Shown here: one piece after another, positions 1 to 7,300 of the stretch
How positions within the stretch are numbered: the first letter of the stretch is position 1
Layout: every line of letters starts with the position of its first letter
NCBI GenBank assembly: GCA_029932425.1
Contig: JAOZQC010000023.1
Location: 1-12,771, forward strand
DNA: 12,771 bases
Direction of reading: 5' to 3'
Source of the DNA: Planctomycetota bacterium
Lineage (GTDB): Bacteria; Planctomycetota; JAJSAM01
Program-made: the position numbers and the translations under genes
Notes under the pieces: model-generated
Seen by the model: only the letters and a program-made list of their open reading frames with translations
The model's database searches: none
What the model was told of the DNA's origin: nothing

Positions 1-64
1 TCCTGGACGCTCCACGTTCCGCCGACCCGGGATCCCCCGGGGCCTCCGCCGCCCGGGGGGGGAA

Positions 65-79
65 GGAAGGGGAGCTTCC
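65..79 (-). terminator. Weak hairpin just after the TPR lipoprotein gene
   Basis: Reading the minus strand, a GGAAG/CTTCC stem of 5 bp with a 5-base loop starts four bases after the TAG stop of the TPR gene. It is followed by a pyrimidine run (TTCC then C7) rather than a true T-tract. It could help end transcription, but the stem is short. The rest of 1-82 holds only GC-rich sequence with no supported gene. Confidence 0.2.
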
Positions 80-82
80 GCG

Positions 83-2281
83 CTACTCCCGCCCGCGGGG
101 ACGCGCCCGGGGGTCGTGGTGGACGAGCAGGCGCCAGGCCTCGCGGGCGCCGGGGAGATCGCCGCGGGCCAGGCGGGAAGAGGTGAGGATCCCCAGGGCG
201 ATCGTGTCGGCGGGGTCGCGGGCGAGGGCGGCCTCCGCCCAGCGCGCGGCCCGGGCGGGCCACCGGCCGAGGAGGTGCCAGGCGATGGCGTGGTCCCTCG
301 CCTCCCGGGCCTCCGCCGTTCCGGTCCTCCCCGCCTCCTCCGCCGCCACGGAGCGGAGGACCGCGCGCCGGGCCACGGTGCCCAGGCCCCGGCGGGCCAG
401 CGCCACGCGGGCGGCCCCGCCGGGATCGCCCGCCGCCAGCCGGAGGTCGGCGAGGAGCACCGCGGGCAGGGGGGTCCGGAGATCGAGATCGGCGGCCCTC
501 TCCGCCGCGGCCCGGGCCTCCCCGGGATCGCACTCCTCCGCCACCAACGCGAGCACGGCCCAGGCCGCCGCCGCGTCCGGGAAGCGCCGGACCGCTTCCC
601 GCGCGGCCGCCAGCGCCTCTCCGGGGGTCCCCGTTTCCCGGAGAAGAAGGCCGAGGGCGATGCCCTCCGGCTCTCCGGGCGCCGCCGCGAAGAGATCGGC
701 GAGGGGCTCCACCGCCTCCTCCTCCCGGCCCGCCGCGCGAAAGAGGGCCACCCGCGCCCGGAGCAGGATCGGCTCCCGGGGCCGCTCGCCGAGGGCCCGG
801 CGGAGGGCGGAGTCCGCCGCGGGGAAGATCCCGGGGGCCGTGCGGGCGAGGTCCTCCACCCGGCCCAGCGCCGCGCGGGCCCTCTCCCGCTCCCCCCGGC
901 GCGCGTCCGACCCGTCCGGGCTCCGGTCCGCGAGGGCCAGGTGCGCGCGGGCCAGGAGGACCAGGCCCGCCGCGGATCCCGGCTCGATCCGGAGGACGTC
1001 CCGGGCGGCCCGCTCCGCCCCCTCGGGGTCGTCCCGGACGAGGGCCACCTCTCCTCGGGCCAGGCGGGCGGGGAGGAGCAGCGGGTCCCGGGCCAGGGCC
1101 CGCTCCACGGATCCCGCCGCCAGGTCCGGCTTGCCGTCCGCCAGGAGGGCCAGGGCGAGCCAGAGGTGCGGGCCCGGCTCCCCCTCGATCCGGACCGCCC
1201 GGGCCAGGAGGGGGCAGGCCTCCCGGGCGTTCCCCTGGAGGAGCCGTACCATGCCTTTCACCCAGGCGGCCAGGGGGGAGGCCTTCCGGGCCCGCTCGAA
1301 GGCCCGGGCGTCCTCGAGCGCCCCGGACAGATCCCCGGTCCGGATGCGGAGGAGCGCGCGCCGGAGCCGCACCGTGCGGTTCGCGGGCGAGAGCGCCACC
1401 ATGCGGTCCGCGGCCTCGCGGGCGCCGGGTCCGTCCCCGGAGCGCTCCCGGAGGGTGGCGAGGAGGGAGAGCGCCCGGATCGCGAGGTCTCGATCGCCCG
1501 CCACCCGGGCGGCCTCCTCGATCTCCGTCTCCGGCACCTTCCCTCCCCGGGCCAGGAGCATCTCCGCCCGGAGAACGCGGGCGCGGGGGAGGCGGGGTTC
1601 CCGCCGGAGGGCCTCCTCCACGGCGGCCCGGGCCGCCTCCCGGTCCGCCCGGGCCGCGTCGAGGAGGGGGAGCAGGGCGGCCGCGTCCTCCAGAGCGGGG
1701 GCTGGAGGAAGGAGGAGGGCGCGGGCGCCCTCCAGGTCTCCACGCCCGAGCCGCGCCAGGAACCGGAGGGGGTCCCCCGGCCCCGGCCGCCGCCCCGCCT
1801 CCCGCGCGAGGTCGCGAAGCCGTTTCTCCGCGCGTCCCTCCAGCGCCTCCGCGAGCAGCGTCCGGGCGAGGGCGGGATCTCCACCCCCGCGTGCGAGGTG
1901 CTCCGCGTCGTCCACCGCCCGATCGAACCGCCCCGCCGCAAGCGAAGAGGAGACGAGGAGGAGGGCGGCCCGGCGGCTTCCCGGATCCCGGCGGAGCGCC
2001 TGGAGGAGGACCTGCCGGGCGCGGTCGTACTCCCTCCGGCGGAGCCGGGCCTCCGCCACCCGGACCCTGATGTCCGCCCGATCCGGGGCGAGGGACAGGG
2101 CGCGGGTGAAGGACTCGAGCGCCCGGCCGTACCGCCCCTTCTCGAAGGCCAGGTCGCCGTAGGCGAGGTGCTCGTCCGCCGTCCGGGTCCCGCAGGCGGC
2201 GGTGGCAAGGGCCGAGAGGATGACGATTCTCCTGAACCCGGGGCCCCGCCCGCCGGACCGCGGGTTCCGGGGGATCCACAA
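83..2281 (-). CDS. Large TPR-repeat protein with lipoprotein-like N-terminus
   Basis: The product is 732 residues if translation starts at the TTG at 2279-2281. The N-terminus has a basic stretch, then a hydrophobic core (IVILSALATAA) and Cys30, which looks like a lipoprotein signal peptide. The T-A-A-C lipobox is weaker than the usual L-A-G-C. Helix-turn-helix repeats follow. The clearest are at about residues 37-138, where the TPR pattern (GDLAFEKGRYGRALESF, then a -LAPD- turn) is plain. More degenerate Ala/Arg-rich TPR units run to the C-terminus. TPR arrays are protein-interaction scaffolds; no catalytic domain was seen and no specific role can be given. The start is uncertain. The frame has no ATG or GTG between the upstream methyltransferase stop and the repeats. 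The TTG codons at 2281 and 2317 are the only canonical choices, and neither has a well-spaced ribosome binding site. The reading frame stays open further upstream, but that part is the shadow of the methyltransferase gene. Confidence 0.8.
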   Translation of the reverse strand: MWIPRNPRSGGRGPGFRRIVILSALATAACGTRTADEHLAYGDLAFEKGRYGRALESFTRALSLAPDRADIRVRVAEARLRRREYDRARQVLLQALRRDPGSRRAALLLVSSSLAAGRFDRAVDDAEHLARGGGDPALARTLLAEALEGRAEKRLRDLAREAGRRPGPGDPLRFLARLGRGDLEGARALLLPPAPALEDAAALLPLLDAARADREAARAAVEEALRREPRLPRARVLRAEMLLARGGKVPETEIEEAARVAGDRDLAIRALSLLATLRERSGDGPGAREAADRMVALSPANRTVRLRRALLRIRTGDLSGALEDARAFERARKASPLAAWVKGMVRLLQGNAREACPLLARAVRIEGEPGPHLWLALALLADGKPDLAAGSVERALARDPLLLPARLARGEVALVRDDPEGAERAARDVLRIEPGSAAGLVLLARAHLALADRSPDGSDARRGERERARAALGRVEDLARTAPGIFPAADSALRRALGERPREPILLRARVALFRAAGREEEAVEPLADLFAAAPGEPEGIALGLLLRETGTPGEALAAAREAVRRFPDAAAAWAVLALVAEECDPGEARAAAERAADLDLRTPLPAVLLADLRLAAGDPGGAARVALARRGLGTVARRAVLRSVAAEEAGRTGTAEAREARDHAIAWHLLGRWPARAARWAEAALARDPADTIALGILTSSRLARGDLPGAREAWRLLVHHDPRARPRGRE

Positions 2282-2334
2282 TCCGGGCCCGCGCCCGGCC
2301 GGGAGGCGGGAGAGCAAAACCTCTGCCGGGCTTC

Positions 2335-2949
2335 CTACCGGGCGGCGACGGCCGCGATGGAAGGGGCGTGGTCGGTGCCGACGGCGAGGTGGAGAGGGAC
2401 GGTGAGCAGGCGGACCAGGCGGCGGCCGAGAGAGCCGGGGACCACGCGGTACAGGCCCCGCAGGCGGTATCCCGTGAAGAGGAGCACGCCGCCCAGCTCG
2501 TCCCAGGCGTAGGGCGTCCGGTGGGTGGCGTCCCGGAGGAAGCGGCCGGGGCAATACACGTTCGGAGTGGAGAGGACGAGCACCCCTTCCGGGGCCAGCC
2601 GCGCCCGGATCTCCCGGAGCAGGTCGAGCCCTTCCTCGAGGGCGAGGTGCTCGATCACCTCGAGACAGAGGGCCAGGTCGAAGGTCCCCGGGACGGACGA
2701 GATCTCCCGGTGGGGGGCGCCGCTCCGGGGATCGGGATCCACGGACACGCACGTGCCGTCCGGGACGCACGCCGCCAGCCGCGTTCCGCGACCGCTCCGC
2801 CCCGCTCCCACGTCGAGGATCCGTACTCCCGGCCGGAGGATCGCCCGGGCCAGGCGGGACGCCCGGCGCACCCGGGGAAGCCGGAAGAGCCCCGGGAAGC
2901 TCCCCCTCACCTTCCGCCGGCACCGGTAGAGCTCGCCCCAGGCATCCAT
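2335..2949 (-). CDS. Class I SAM-dependent methyltransferase
   Basis: The product is a 204-residue protein with a Rossmann-type methyltransferase fold. Motif I is ILDVGAG (residues 44-50). The acidic residue at the end of strand 2 is Asp71 (VSVDPD). The motif EVIEHL (97-102) and the post-strand LSTPN (126-130) are typical of the Methyltransf_11/23 (UbiG-like) group. In this group, THRTPYAWDEL-like segments near the end often occur in enzymes from polysaccharide or lipid gene sets, but the acceptor cannot be told from sequence. The frame is open upstream to 3105. The ATG at 2947-2949 was chosen because the extra 52 residues are low-complexity Pro/Gly/Arg and the protein after this Met matches the family. 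No strong Shine-Dalgarno precedes it. The gene lies 53 bp upstream of the TPR lipoprotein on the same strand, so they probably share a transcript. Confidence 0.85.
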   Translation of the reverse strand: MDAWGELYRCRRKVRGSFPGLFRLPRVRRASRLARAILRPGVRILDVGAGRSGRGTRLAACVPDGTCVSVDPDPRSGAPHREISSVPGTFDLALCLEVIEHLALEEGLDLLREIRARLAPEGVLVLSTPNVYCPGRFLRDATHRTPYAWDELGGVLLFTGYRLRGLYRVVPGSLGRRLVRLLTVPLHLAVGTDHAPSIAAVAAR

Positions 2950-3085
2950 CCCGGGCCATGGTGACACAGCCGGCCGGCCCCGCGAAGGGAACCCGCGGAG
3001 GGGGAGGCCGCCCCCGGGCTCCCCCTCCCGGGCGCCGCCCGGGGGCGCTACCCCGGTTTTGCGGGGCGGCTTTCCCGGAGCGGGG

Positions 3086-3091
3086 CATAAT
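3086..3091 (+). promoter_or_regulatory. CATAAT -10-like box, possible leaderless promoter for the dehydrogenase
   Basis: CATAAT differs from the TATAAT consensus at one position and stands out in GC-rich sequence. It ends six bases before the ATG at 3098, so transcription would begin at or next to the start codon. No Shine-Dalgarno sits at a usable distance (the nearest GGAG ends 17 bases upstream), which fits a leaderless mRNA. Only a poor -35 candidate (TTTGCG, about 22 bp upstream) was seen. The rest of 2950-3097 is GC-rich and self-complementary, for example GCGCC at 3032-3036 with GGCGC at 3044-3048. No clear promoter for the minus-strand methyltransferase was found. Confidence 0.4.
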
Positions 3092-3097
3092 GCCGCC

Positions 3098-4117
3098 ATG
3101 GACATGCAGGCGGTGGAGTTCTCCGCGTTCGGGGATCCGGATGTCCTCGAGCCCCGGCGGTGCGAGGCCCCCGAGGCGGGAGCCGGCGAGGTGCTGGTGG
3201 AGGTCCGGGCCTGCGCCCTGAACCACCTCGACCTGCGGGTCCGGCGGGGCGAGTTCCCCTGGATCTCGCCGCCGGTGCGGCCGGGCGCCGACGTGGCGGG
3301 GGTGATCTCCGGGAGCGGCGAGCGGGTGGTGGTCTACCCCGTCTTCTCCTGCGGCCGGTGTCCCGCGTGCATCTCCGGGCAGGAGCACCGGTGTCCCGAC
3401 CTCGAGCTCCCGGGCGTCCACCGGCCGGGGGGGTACGCGGAGCGGATCGTGGTTCCGGCCCGGAACGCCGTACCCGTCCCCGACACCCTGGACCTCACGG
3501 AGTGGGCCGCCGTGCCCGTGGTGTTCCTCACCGCGTGGCACGCCCTGGTGGGCCGGGCGAATCTACGGGTGGGGGAGACGATCCTCATCACCTCCGCCGG
3601 GTCCGGCCTGGGCACCGCCGCGGTGCAGATCGCCAGCGCCGGGGGGGCCAGGGTCATCGCCACCGCCTCCGACGAGTCCCGGCTCGCGCGCCTCGGGCGC
3701 CTGGGGGCGCACCACACCGTGAACTACCGCGAGAGGGACTTCGCGGACGCGGTGCGCGAGATCACGGAGGGGAAGGGGGTGGACGTGGTCCTCGACCACC
3801 TCGGGGGCCCCGCGCTCGAGGAGAGCATCTCCTGCCTCGGGCGCGGCGGGCGGCTGGTCTCCTGCGGGGAGACGGCGGCCCCGGGGGCCCACCTGGCCCT
3901 CCGGCCCTTCTTCAACCGGGAGCGGAGCATCCTCGGCTCCTACCTGGGCTCCCGGAAGGAGTTCCTCGACGTCCTGGCGCTCCTCGGGAACGGCACGCTC
4001 CGGCCGGTGGTGGACGCGACGTTCCCCCTCGAGCGCGCGGCGGAGGCGCACCGCTACCTGGAGGGCCGCCACGCCTTCGGAAAGGTGGTGCTGGAGGCCC
4101 CCGCCTCCCGGCCCTGA
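3098..4117 (+). CDS. Zinc-type medium-chain dehydrogenase/reductase (quinone oxidoreductase-like)
   Basis: This 339-residue protein belongs to the MDR superfamily. The N-terminal GroES-like domain (about 1-125) holds CALNHLDLRVRRGEFPW and the four-cysteine structural zinc lobe (Cys85, Cys88, Cys91, Cys99). The Rossmann domain has AGSGLGTAA (about 167-175), which binds NAD(P)H. The usual catalytic-zinc GHE motif is replaced by PGADVAGV (62-69), and the usual catalytic Cys region reads ACALNH. The protein therefore looks like members of the Zn_ADH_like branch that keep the structural zinc but lack full catalytic-zinc ligands. It probably carries out NAD(P)-dependent oxidoreduction of an alcohol, quinone or enone; the substrate is unknown. 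The ATG at 3098 aligns with the family N-terminus. The gene is divergent from the methyltransferase and convergent with the secreted TPR gene, so it is likely monocistronic. Confidence 0.88.
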   Translation: MDMQAVEFSAFGDPDVLEPRRCEAPEAGAGEVLVEVRACALNHLDLRVRRGEFPWISPPVRPGADVAGVISGSGERVVVYPVFSCGRCPACISGQEHRCPDLELPGVHRPGGYAERIVVPARNAVPVPDTLDLTEWAAVPVVFLTAWHALVGRANLRVGETILITSAGSGLGTAAVQIASAGGARVIATASDESRLARLGRLGAHHTVNYRERDFADAVREITEGKGVDVVLDHLGGPALEESISCLGRGGRLVSCGETAAPGAHLALRPFFNRERSILGSYLGSRKEFLDVLALLGNGTLRPVVDATFPLERAAEAHRYLEGRHAFGKVVLEAPASRP

Positions 4118-4118
4118 T

Positions 4119-4148
4119 CCCCCGCGGGGGGACCGGGAGGCCGGGTCC
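4119..4148. terminator. Nested GC palindromes between convergent genes
   Basis: A perfect palindrome CCCCCGCGGGGG (4119-4130) begins two bases after the dehydrogenase stop codon. A second hairpin, GGACC at 4130-4134 with GGTCC at 4144-4148, follows at once and shares one G with it. The second stem has 5 bp, one G-G mismatch and 2 more bp. Both are symmetric and could act on either strand in the 36-bp gap between convergent genes. No T-tract is present, so if they act as a terminator it is as GC-rich stems only. Confidence 0.35.
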
Positions 4149-4153
4149 GGCGA

Positions 4154-5638
4154 TCACTTCTTCTTCAGGGCGTCCTCGGCGAGCTTCCGGTAGAGCTCCG
4201 CCTTCCGGCTGACGGAGTAGGGCGGCACTCCGTCCCGGGGCCGGCTCCGGAGCTCCGCGTACCGGATGACCTTCTCGGGATCCCGCTCCACCTCCCAGTA
4301 GTACTTGCAGAGGTTCTCCAGCGTGTCCCAGTAGCCGCGCATGGGTTGCTGCCCGTCGTCCTGGACCAGGGAGAGCACCTTCTCGAAGATGGGGAGGGAC
4401 TTCTTCTGCATCTTCCCCTGGAAGTGGAAGAGGTAGATGAGGGCGGTGTCGTTCAGGATGTCCTGGTTGTCGGGCTCCCGCTCCATCGCCCGGAGGTACC
4501 ACTTGAGGGACTCCTTCGGCCGTCCCGAGTCCCGGTAGTAGAGCCCCAGGTCGTTCGCCGGTCCCCCGGAGTAGGGGTACGTCTCGTGCAGGTGCTCGAG
4601 GAGGTCCAGCCACTCCCGGGGGGCCGTGCGGCGGAGCTTCGAGGCCGCGGTGTAGGCCTGGAGGAACAGCGTGTAGTTGCCCGGCTTCTTCTCGAGGAGG
4701 GGGAGCACCGCCTTCAGGGCCTCCCTCGGCTCCCCGGCCTGGATGCGGGTGAAGGCGTACCAGCCGGCGGCGCCCGGCGAGTCCGGGTGGGCGGCGTACA
4801 CCTCCTCCGCCACCTTCGCGAGCGAGCAGCGATTCACCTTGGCGTAGGCGCGGATCGACTGCCAGACCTGGAGGAGGTCCGGATCCACCCGCACCGCCTC
4901 GAGGAAGCACTCCAGGGCGTTGTCCCACTCCGCCAGCCGCTCGAAGGTGCGTCCCTTCTCGTAGAGGAGGAGGGCGTGCGGCCCCGCGGCGGCGAGCCCG
5001 TCGCTGAACACCTTCAGGGCGTCGCGGTAGCGGGCCCGGGCCCGCGGGGTCTTCCCGTCGTCGGTGCCCGCGGCTTCCCGGAAGATGAGGAGTCCCTTCC
5101 GGACCCATCCTTCCGGAACCTTCGGGAAGAGGGCGATCTGCTTGTCGTACCAGCCGGCGGCGCCCTTCCGGTAGTCGAGGTACTCGTTCGTCCATCCGAG
5201 CCACCACCGGACGTTGGGCTCCCGCTTCTTCTCGGTCTCCATCTTGAGGACGTGGGTGAACCACCTCTGGGCGTCGGCGAAGTGGGCCTGGGCCAGGGTC
5301 CCGGGCGCCCCGGAGGAGAGAGCACGCCGGCCCTTCTCGAACCAGGTCCGGGCGTAGAGCATCCAGAGGTCCATGCGGCCCTTGTCGATCTCGGTGGCCA
5401 GGTCGGCGGCGTGGTGGGCCCCGTCCACGTCTCCGAGCTTCAGGCGGACCTCGGCCAGGAGGGCGTACGCGTCCGCGTTCTCCCCGTCCTTCTCCACGAG
5501 ATCCTGGAGGGCCGCCTCCGCCTCGCGGTAGAGCTCCCGGTCCGCGAGCTTGCGGGCCTCTGACAATCTGTCAGGCGTGGCGACCGCGAAGGCGCCGAGG
5601 AGGAGGAGGGAAAGCAATGCCAGGAGGGGTCTCTTCAT
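4154..5638 (-). CDS. Secreted TPR-repeat protein
   Basis: The product is 494 residues. The N-terminus is a classical Sec signal peptide (MKRPLLALLSLLLLGAFAVA, likely cleavage after AVA at residue 20), so it probably acts in the periplasm or outside the cell. The mature part is helical and TPR-like. Clear repeats lie near residues 23-90 (LADRELYREAEAALQDLV), in the middle (GRTFERLAEWDNALECFLEAVRVDP) and later (DLGLYYRDSGRPKESLKWYLRAM). The codon use and even composition match a real conserved protein, unlike the Arg/Pro-rich shadow frames. The protein ends in ALKKK. A GAAGWY motif occurs twice, 130 codons apart, with 19 identical bases (4757-4775 and 5147-5165). The ATG at 5638 is supported by a Shine-Dalgarno (AAAGGA). 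No enzyme motif was found and the role is unknown. The gene is divergent from dnaJ and convergent with the dehydrogenase. Confidence 0.87.
   Translation of the reverse strand: MKRPLLALLSLLLLGAFAVATPDRLSEARKLADRELYREAEAALQDLVEKDGENADAYALLAEVRLKLGDVDGAHHAADLATEIDKGRMDLWMLYARTWFEKGRRALSSGAPGTLAQAHFADAQRWFTHVLKMETEKKREPNVRWWLGWTNEYLDYRKGAAGWYDKQIALFPKVPEGWVRKGLLIFREAAGTDDGKTPRARARYRDALKVFSDGLAAAGPHALLLYEKGRTFERLAEWDNALECFLEAVRVDPDLLQVWQSIRAYAKVNRCSLAKVAEEVYAAHPDSPGAAGWYAFTRIQAGEPREALKAVLPLLEKKPGNYTLFLQAYTAASKLRRTAPREWLDLLEHLHETYPYSGGPANDLGLYYRDSGRPKESLKWYLRAMEREPDNQDILNDTALIYLFHFQGKMQKKSLPIFEKVLSLVQDDGQQPMRGYWDTLENLCKYYWEVERDPEKVIRYAELRSRPRDGVPPYSVSRKAELYRKLAEDALKKK
5560..5574. repeat. Perfect inverted repeat CTGACA-ATC-TGTCAG inside a coding region
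   Basis: This 15-bp element has two perfect 6-bp arms around a 3-base spacer. It lies 64-78 bases into the secreted TPR gene, just after the signal-peptide codons. It is only about 47% GC in a region above 70%. It forces codons that are rare here (AGA, TTG and TCA for residues 24-26). It could be an operator for a dimeric regulator, or an mRNA hairpin near the start. Chance cannot be excluded. Confidence 0.45.
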
Positions 5639-5646
5639 GGGCCGGG

Positions 5647-5652
5647 TTCCTT
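5647..5652 (-). promoter_or_regulatory. Ribosome binding site of the secreted TPR gene
   Basis: On the minus strand, AAAGGAA sits eight bases before the ATG at 5638. This is a good Shine-Dalgarno match at good spacing, and it fixes the start that yields an intact Sec signal peptide. Confidence 0.65.
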
Positions 5653-5700
5653 TCTGCGCGCTCTTCGCGGGGAATCCTACGGGGTGGGAGGGGCCCGGCC

Positions 5701-5745
5701 ATGAAAAACGACTCCTCTTCGGAAGGGGCACGGGGGTTGCTCTAA
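5701..5745 (+). CDS. Possible 14-residue leader ORF upstream of dnaJ
   Basis: An ATG at 5701 opens a 14-codon ORF (MKNDSSSEGARGLL) ending in TAA at 5743-5745. A strong Shine-Dalgarno (GGGAGGGG, 5686-5693) lies seven bases upstream. Its first codons (AAA AAC GAC TCC TCT TCG GAA) are unusually A/T-containing for this genome. The stop overlaps an ATG at 5745 as TAATG, and that ATG is in frame with dnaJ. It could be a translated leader affecting dnaJ expression. Against this, a -10-like box (TCTAAT) overlaps its stop, and 14-codon ORFs arise by chance. Confidence 0.25.
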   Translation: MKNDSSSEGARGLL

Positions 5746-5746
5746 T
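5718..5746 (+). promoter_or_regulatory. Candidate promoter for the dnaJ operon
   Basis: TCTAAT (5741-5746) matches five of six -10 consensus bases. A poor -35 candidate, TTCGGA (5718-5723), lies 17 bp upstream. Transcription would start near 5753, giving a leader of about 34 bases before dnaJ. No CIRCE inverted repeat (TTAGCACTC-N9-GAGTGCTAA) and no good sigma-32-type box was found in 5639-5786, so heat-shock control is not visible in the sequence. Confidence 0.3.
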
Positions 5747-5786
5747 GGGGGCCCGGGCCGGGTCTCCCTCCACGGCCGGAAGAACC

Positions 5787-6848
5787 ATGAGCCAGAAGGA
5801 CTACTACACGGTGCTCGGCGTCCCCGAGGACGCGAGCCAGGAGGCGATCAAGAAGGCCTTCCGCGGCCTCGCGAAGCGGTACCACCCGGACCGCAACCGC
5901 GGGGACGCGGAGGCGGAGCGGCGGTTCAAGGAGATCCAGGAGGCCTACGACGTCCTGGGGGACCCCGCGAAGCGCAAGAAGTACGACGAGCTCCGCCGGT
6001 TCGGCTCCGGGGGGTTCCAGGGCGTGGACCTGGAGGACCTCTTCGGGGGCGGATCCCCCTTCGGCGGCTTCGGCGGCTCGATCTTCGACCTCTTCGAGCG
6101 AGCCGGGGCCGGGCGCCGGGGCGCCGCCCGCCACCGGCCCCGGGGCGAGGACCTGCGGGCGGAGATCACCGTCCCCTTCGCCACCGCCGCATCCGGGGGC
6201 GAGGTCTCGCTGAGCCTCCCCCGCACGGAGACCTGCACCGCGTGCCGGGGGAGCGGGGCGGCGGCCGGGTCCCGCGTGGAAACCTGCCCCGAGTGCGGCG
6301 GTTCGGGGACCGCCATGCGCTCCCAGGGGGCGTTCTCCTTCTCGCGCCCCTGCCCCCGGTGCCTGGGACGCGGCCGCATCATCCGCGAGCCGTGCCGGGC
6401 CTGCCGGGGGAGCGGGACGCGGACCGTGACCCGGCGGTTCGCGGTGAGGATCCCCCCGGGCATCGCGGACGGAGGGCGGATCCGCCTGAAGGGGGAGGGC
6501 GAGCCGGGAGGGCCCGGGGCCCCGCCCGGGGATCTCATCGTCACCGTCCGCGTGGCGGGCCACGACCGGTTCCGGCGGCGCGGTCTCGACATCGAGTCGG
6601 ACCTCACCCTCGACATCGCCTCCGCGGCCCTGGGAACGAAGGCGGAGGTGGAGACCCTGGGGGGGAAGGTGGAGCTCACGGTCCCGCCCGGCGTCCAGCC
6701 CGGACAGCGGCTCCGGTTGCGGGGGCGCGGGATCCGGGACCACCGGGGCCGCCGGGGCGATCACTACGTCCGGATCCGGGTGCGGATCCCGAAGAAGCTC
6801 ACGCGACGCCAGCGGGAGCTCCTGGAGGAGTTCGCCCGGGCGAGGTGA
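5787..6848 (+). CDS. dnaJ: DnaJ (Hsp40) co-chaperone, type I
   Basis: This is a J-domain co-chaperone that delivers unfolded clients to DnaK and stimulates its ATPase in the cytosol. The 353-residue protein has the full class A layout. The J-domain is at 1-70 with HPD at 33-35. A short Gly/Phe region (about 72-105) contains DLEDLF and SIFDLF. The four CxxCxGxG zinc motifs are at 150-157, 167-174, 189-196 and 203-210. Two beta-rich client-binding domains follow. It is slightly shorter than E. coli DnaJ (376), mostly in the Gly/Phe linker. The ATG at 5787 (MSQKDYY) puts the J-domain at the normal distance from the N-terminus. It is preceded by GGAAGA four bases upstream. The frame is open to an ATG at 5745, but those 14 residues are low-complexity. 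dnaK and grpE are not nearby, so this may be one of several dnaJ copies. It heads the proteostasis run. Confidence 0.95.
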   Translation: MSQKDYYTVLGVPEDASQEAIKKAFRGLAKRYHPDRNRGDAEAERRFKEIQEAYDVLGDPAKRKKYDELRRFGSGGFQGVDLEDLFGGGSPFGGFGGSIFDLFERAGAGRRGAARHRPRGEDLRAEITVPFATAASGGEVSLSLPRTETCTACRGSGAAAGSRVETCPECGGSGTAMRSQGAFSFSRPCPRCLGRGRIIREPCRACRGSGTRTVTRRFAVRIPPGIADGGRIRLKGEGEPGGPGAPPGDLIVTVRVAGHDRFRRRGLDIESDLTLDIASAALGTKAEVETLGGKVELTVPPGVQPGQRLRLRGRGIRDHRGRRGDHYVRIRVRIPKKLTRRQRELLEEFARAR

Positions 6849-6869
6849 CCCGGGCGGGGAGAGGAGCCC

Positions 6870-7300
6870 ATGAACACGGGATGCGGCGACTACGACCTCC
6901 TGAGGCGCCGGGTGGAGGAGATGATCCGGCGGCTGGGCCGGGAGCCGGCGGCCCCCGGCTTCGGGACCACCCTCTGGTCTCCGGCCACGGACGTCTTCGA
7001 GACCGAGACGGGGGCGGTGGTGAAGATGGAGCTCCCGGGGGTGCGGGCGGAGCACCTCTCCATCGTCCTCGTGGACGACCGTCTCCTCATCCGGGGCCGC
7101 CGGGAGGATCCGGACGCCGGCCGCAAGGTGCGCTACCACCAGATGGAGATCGCCTACGGCCCCTTCGCCAAGCTCCTCTACCTGCACGTCCCCTTCGACC
7201 GGGAGGGGATCCGCGCCACGCTGAAGGACGGTTTCCTGGTGCTGGTGATCCCGAGGGCGAAGCAGCGGCGGCCCGAGCGGATCGCGGTGGAGATCCGGCT

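Noticed and set aside
116..2512. 798-codon plus-strand open frame, and another at 183-2162, opposite the TPR lipoprotein gene
   Set aside because: Both are Arg/Pro/Gly-rich translations without any recognisable fold. Long antisense open frames are expected at this GC content. The minus strand encodes clear TPR repeats.
3032..3048. GCGCC/GGCGC hairpin as a terminator or riboswitch
   Set aside because: No gene ends upstream on the plus strand, the T-run lies eight bases away, and such GC stems are common by chance here.
2958..3221. 87-codon plus-strand ORF in the divergent region
   Set aside because: It is low-complexity (Gly/Arg/Pro) and overlaps the dehydrogenase in another frame. There is no family resemblance.
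2282..3541. N-terminal extension of the TPR lipoprotein frame up to 3541
   Set aside because: The extension is Pro/Arg/Gly-rich, overlaps the methyltransferase in another frame and runs antisense into the dehydrogenase. It is a shadow frame.
5639..5786. CIRCE or sigma-32 heat-shock control element before dnaJ
   Set aside because: No TTAGCACTC-type inverted repeat and no CTTGAA/CCCCAT pair at proper spacing could be found.
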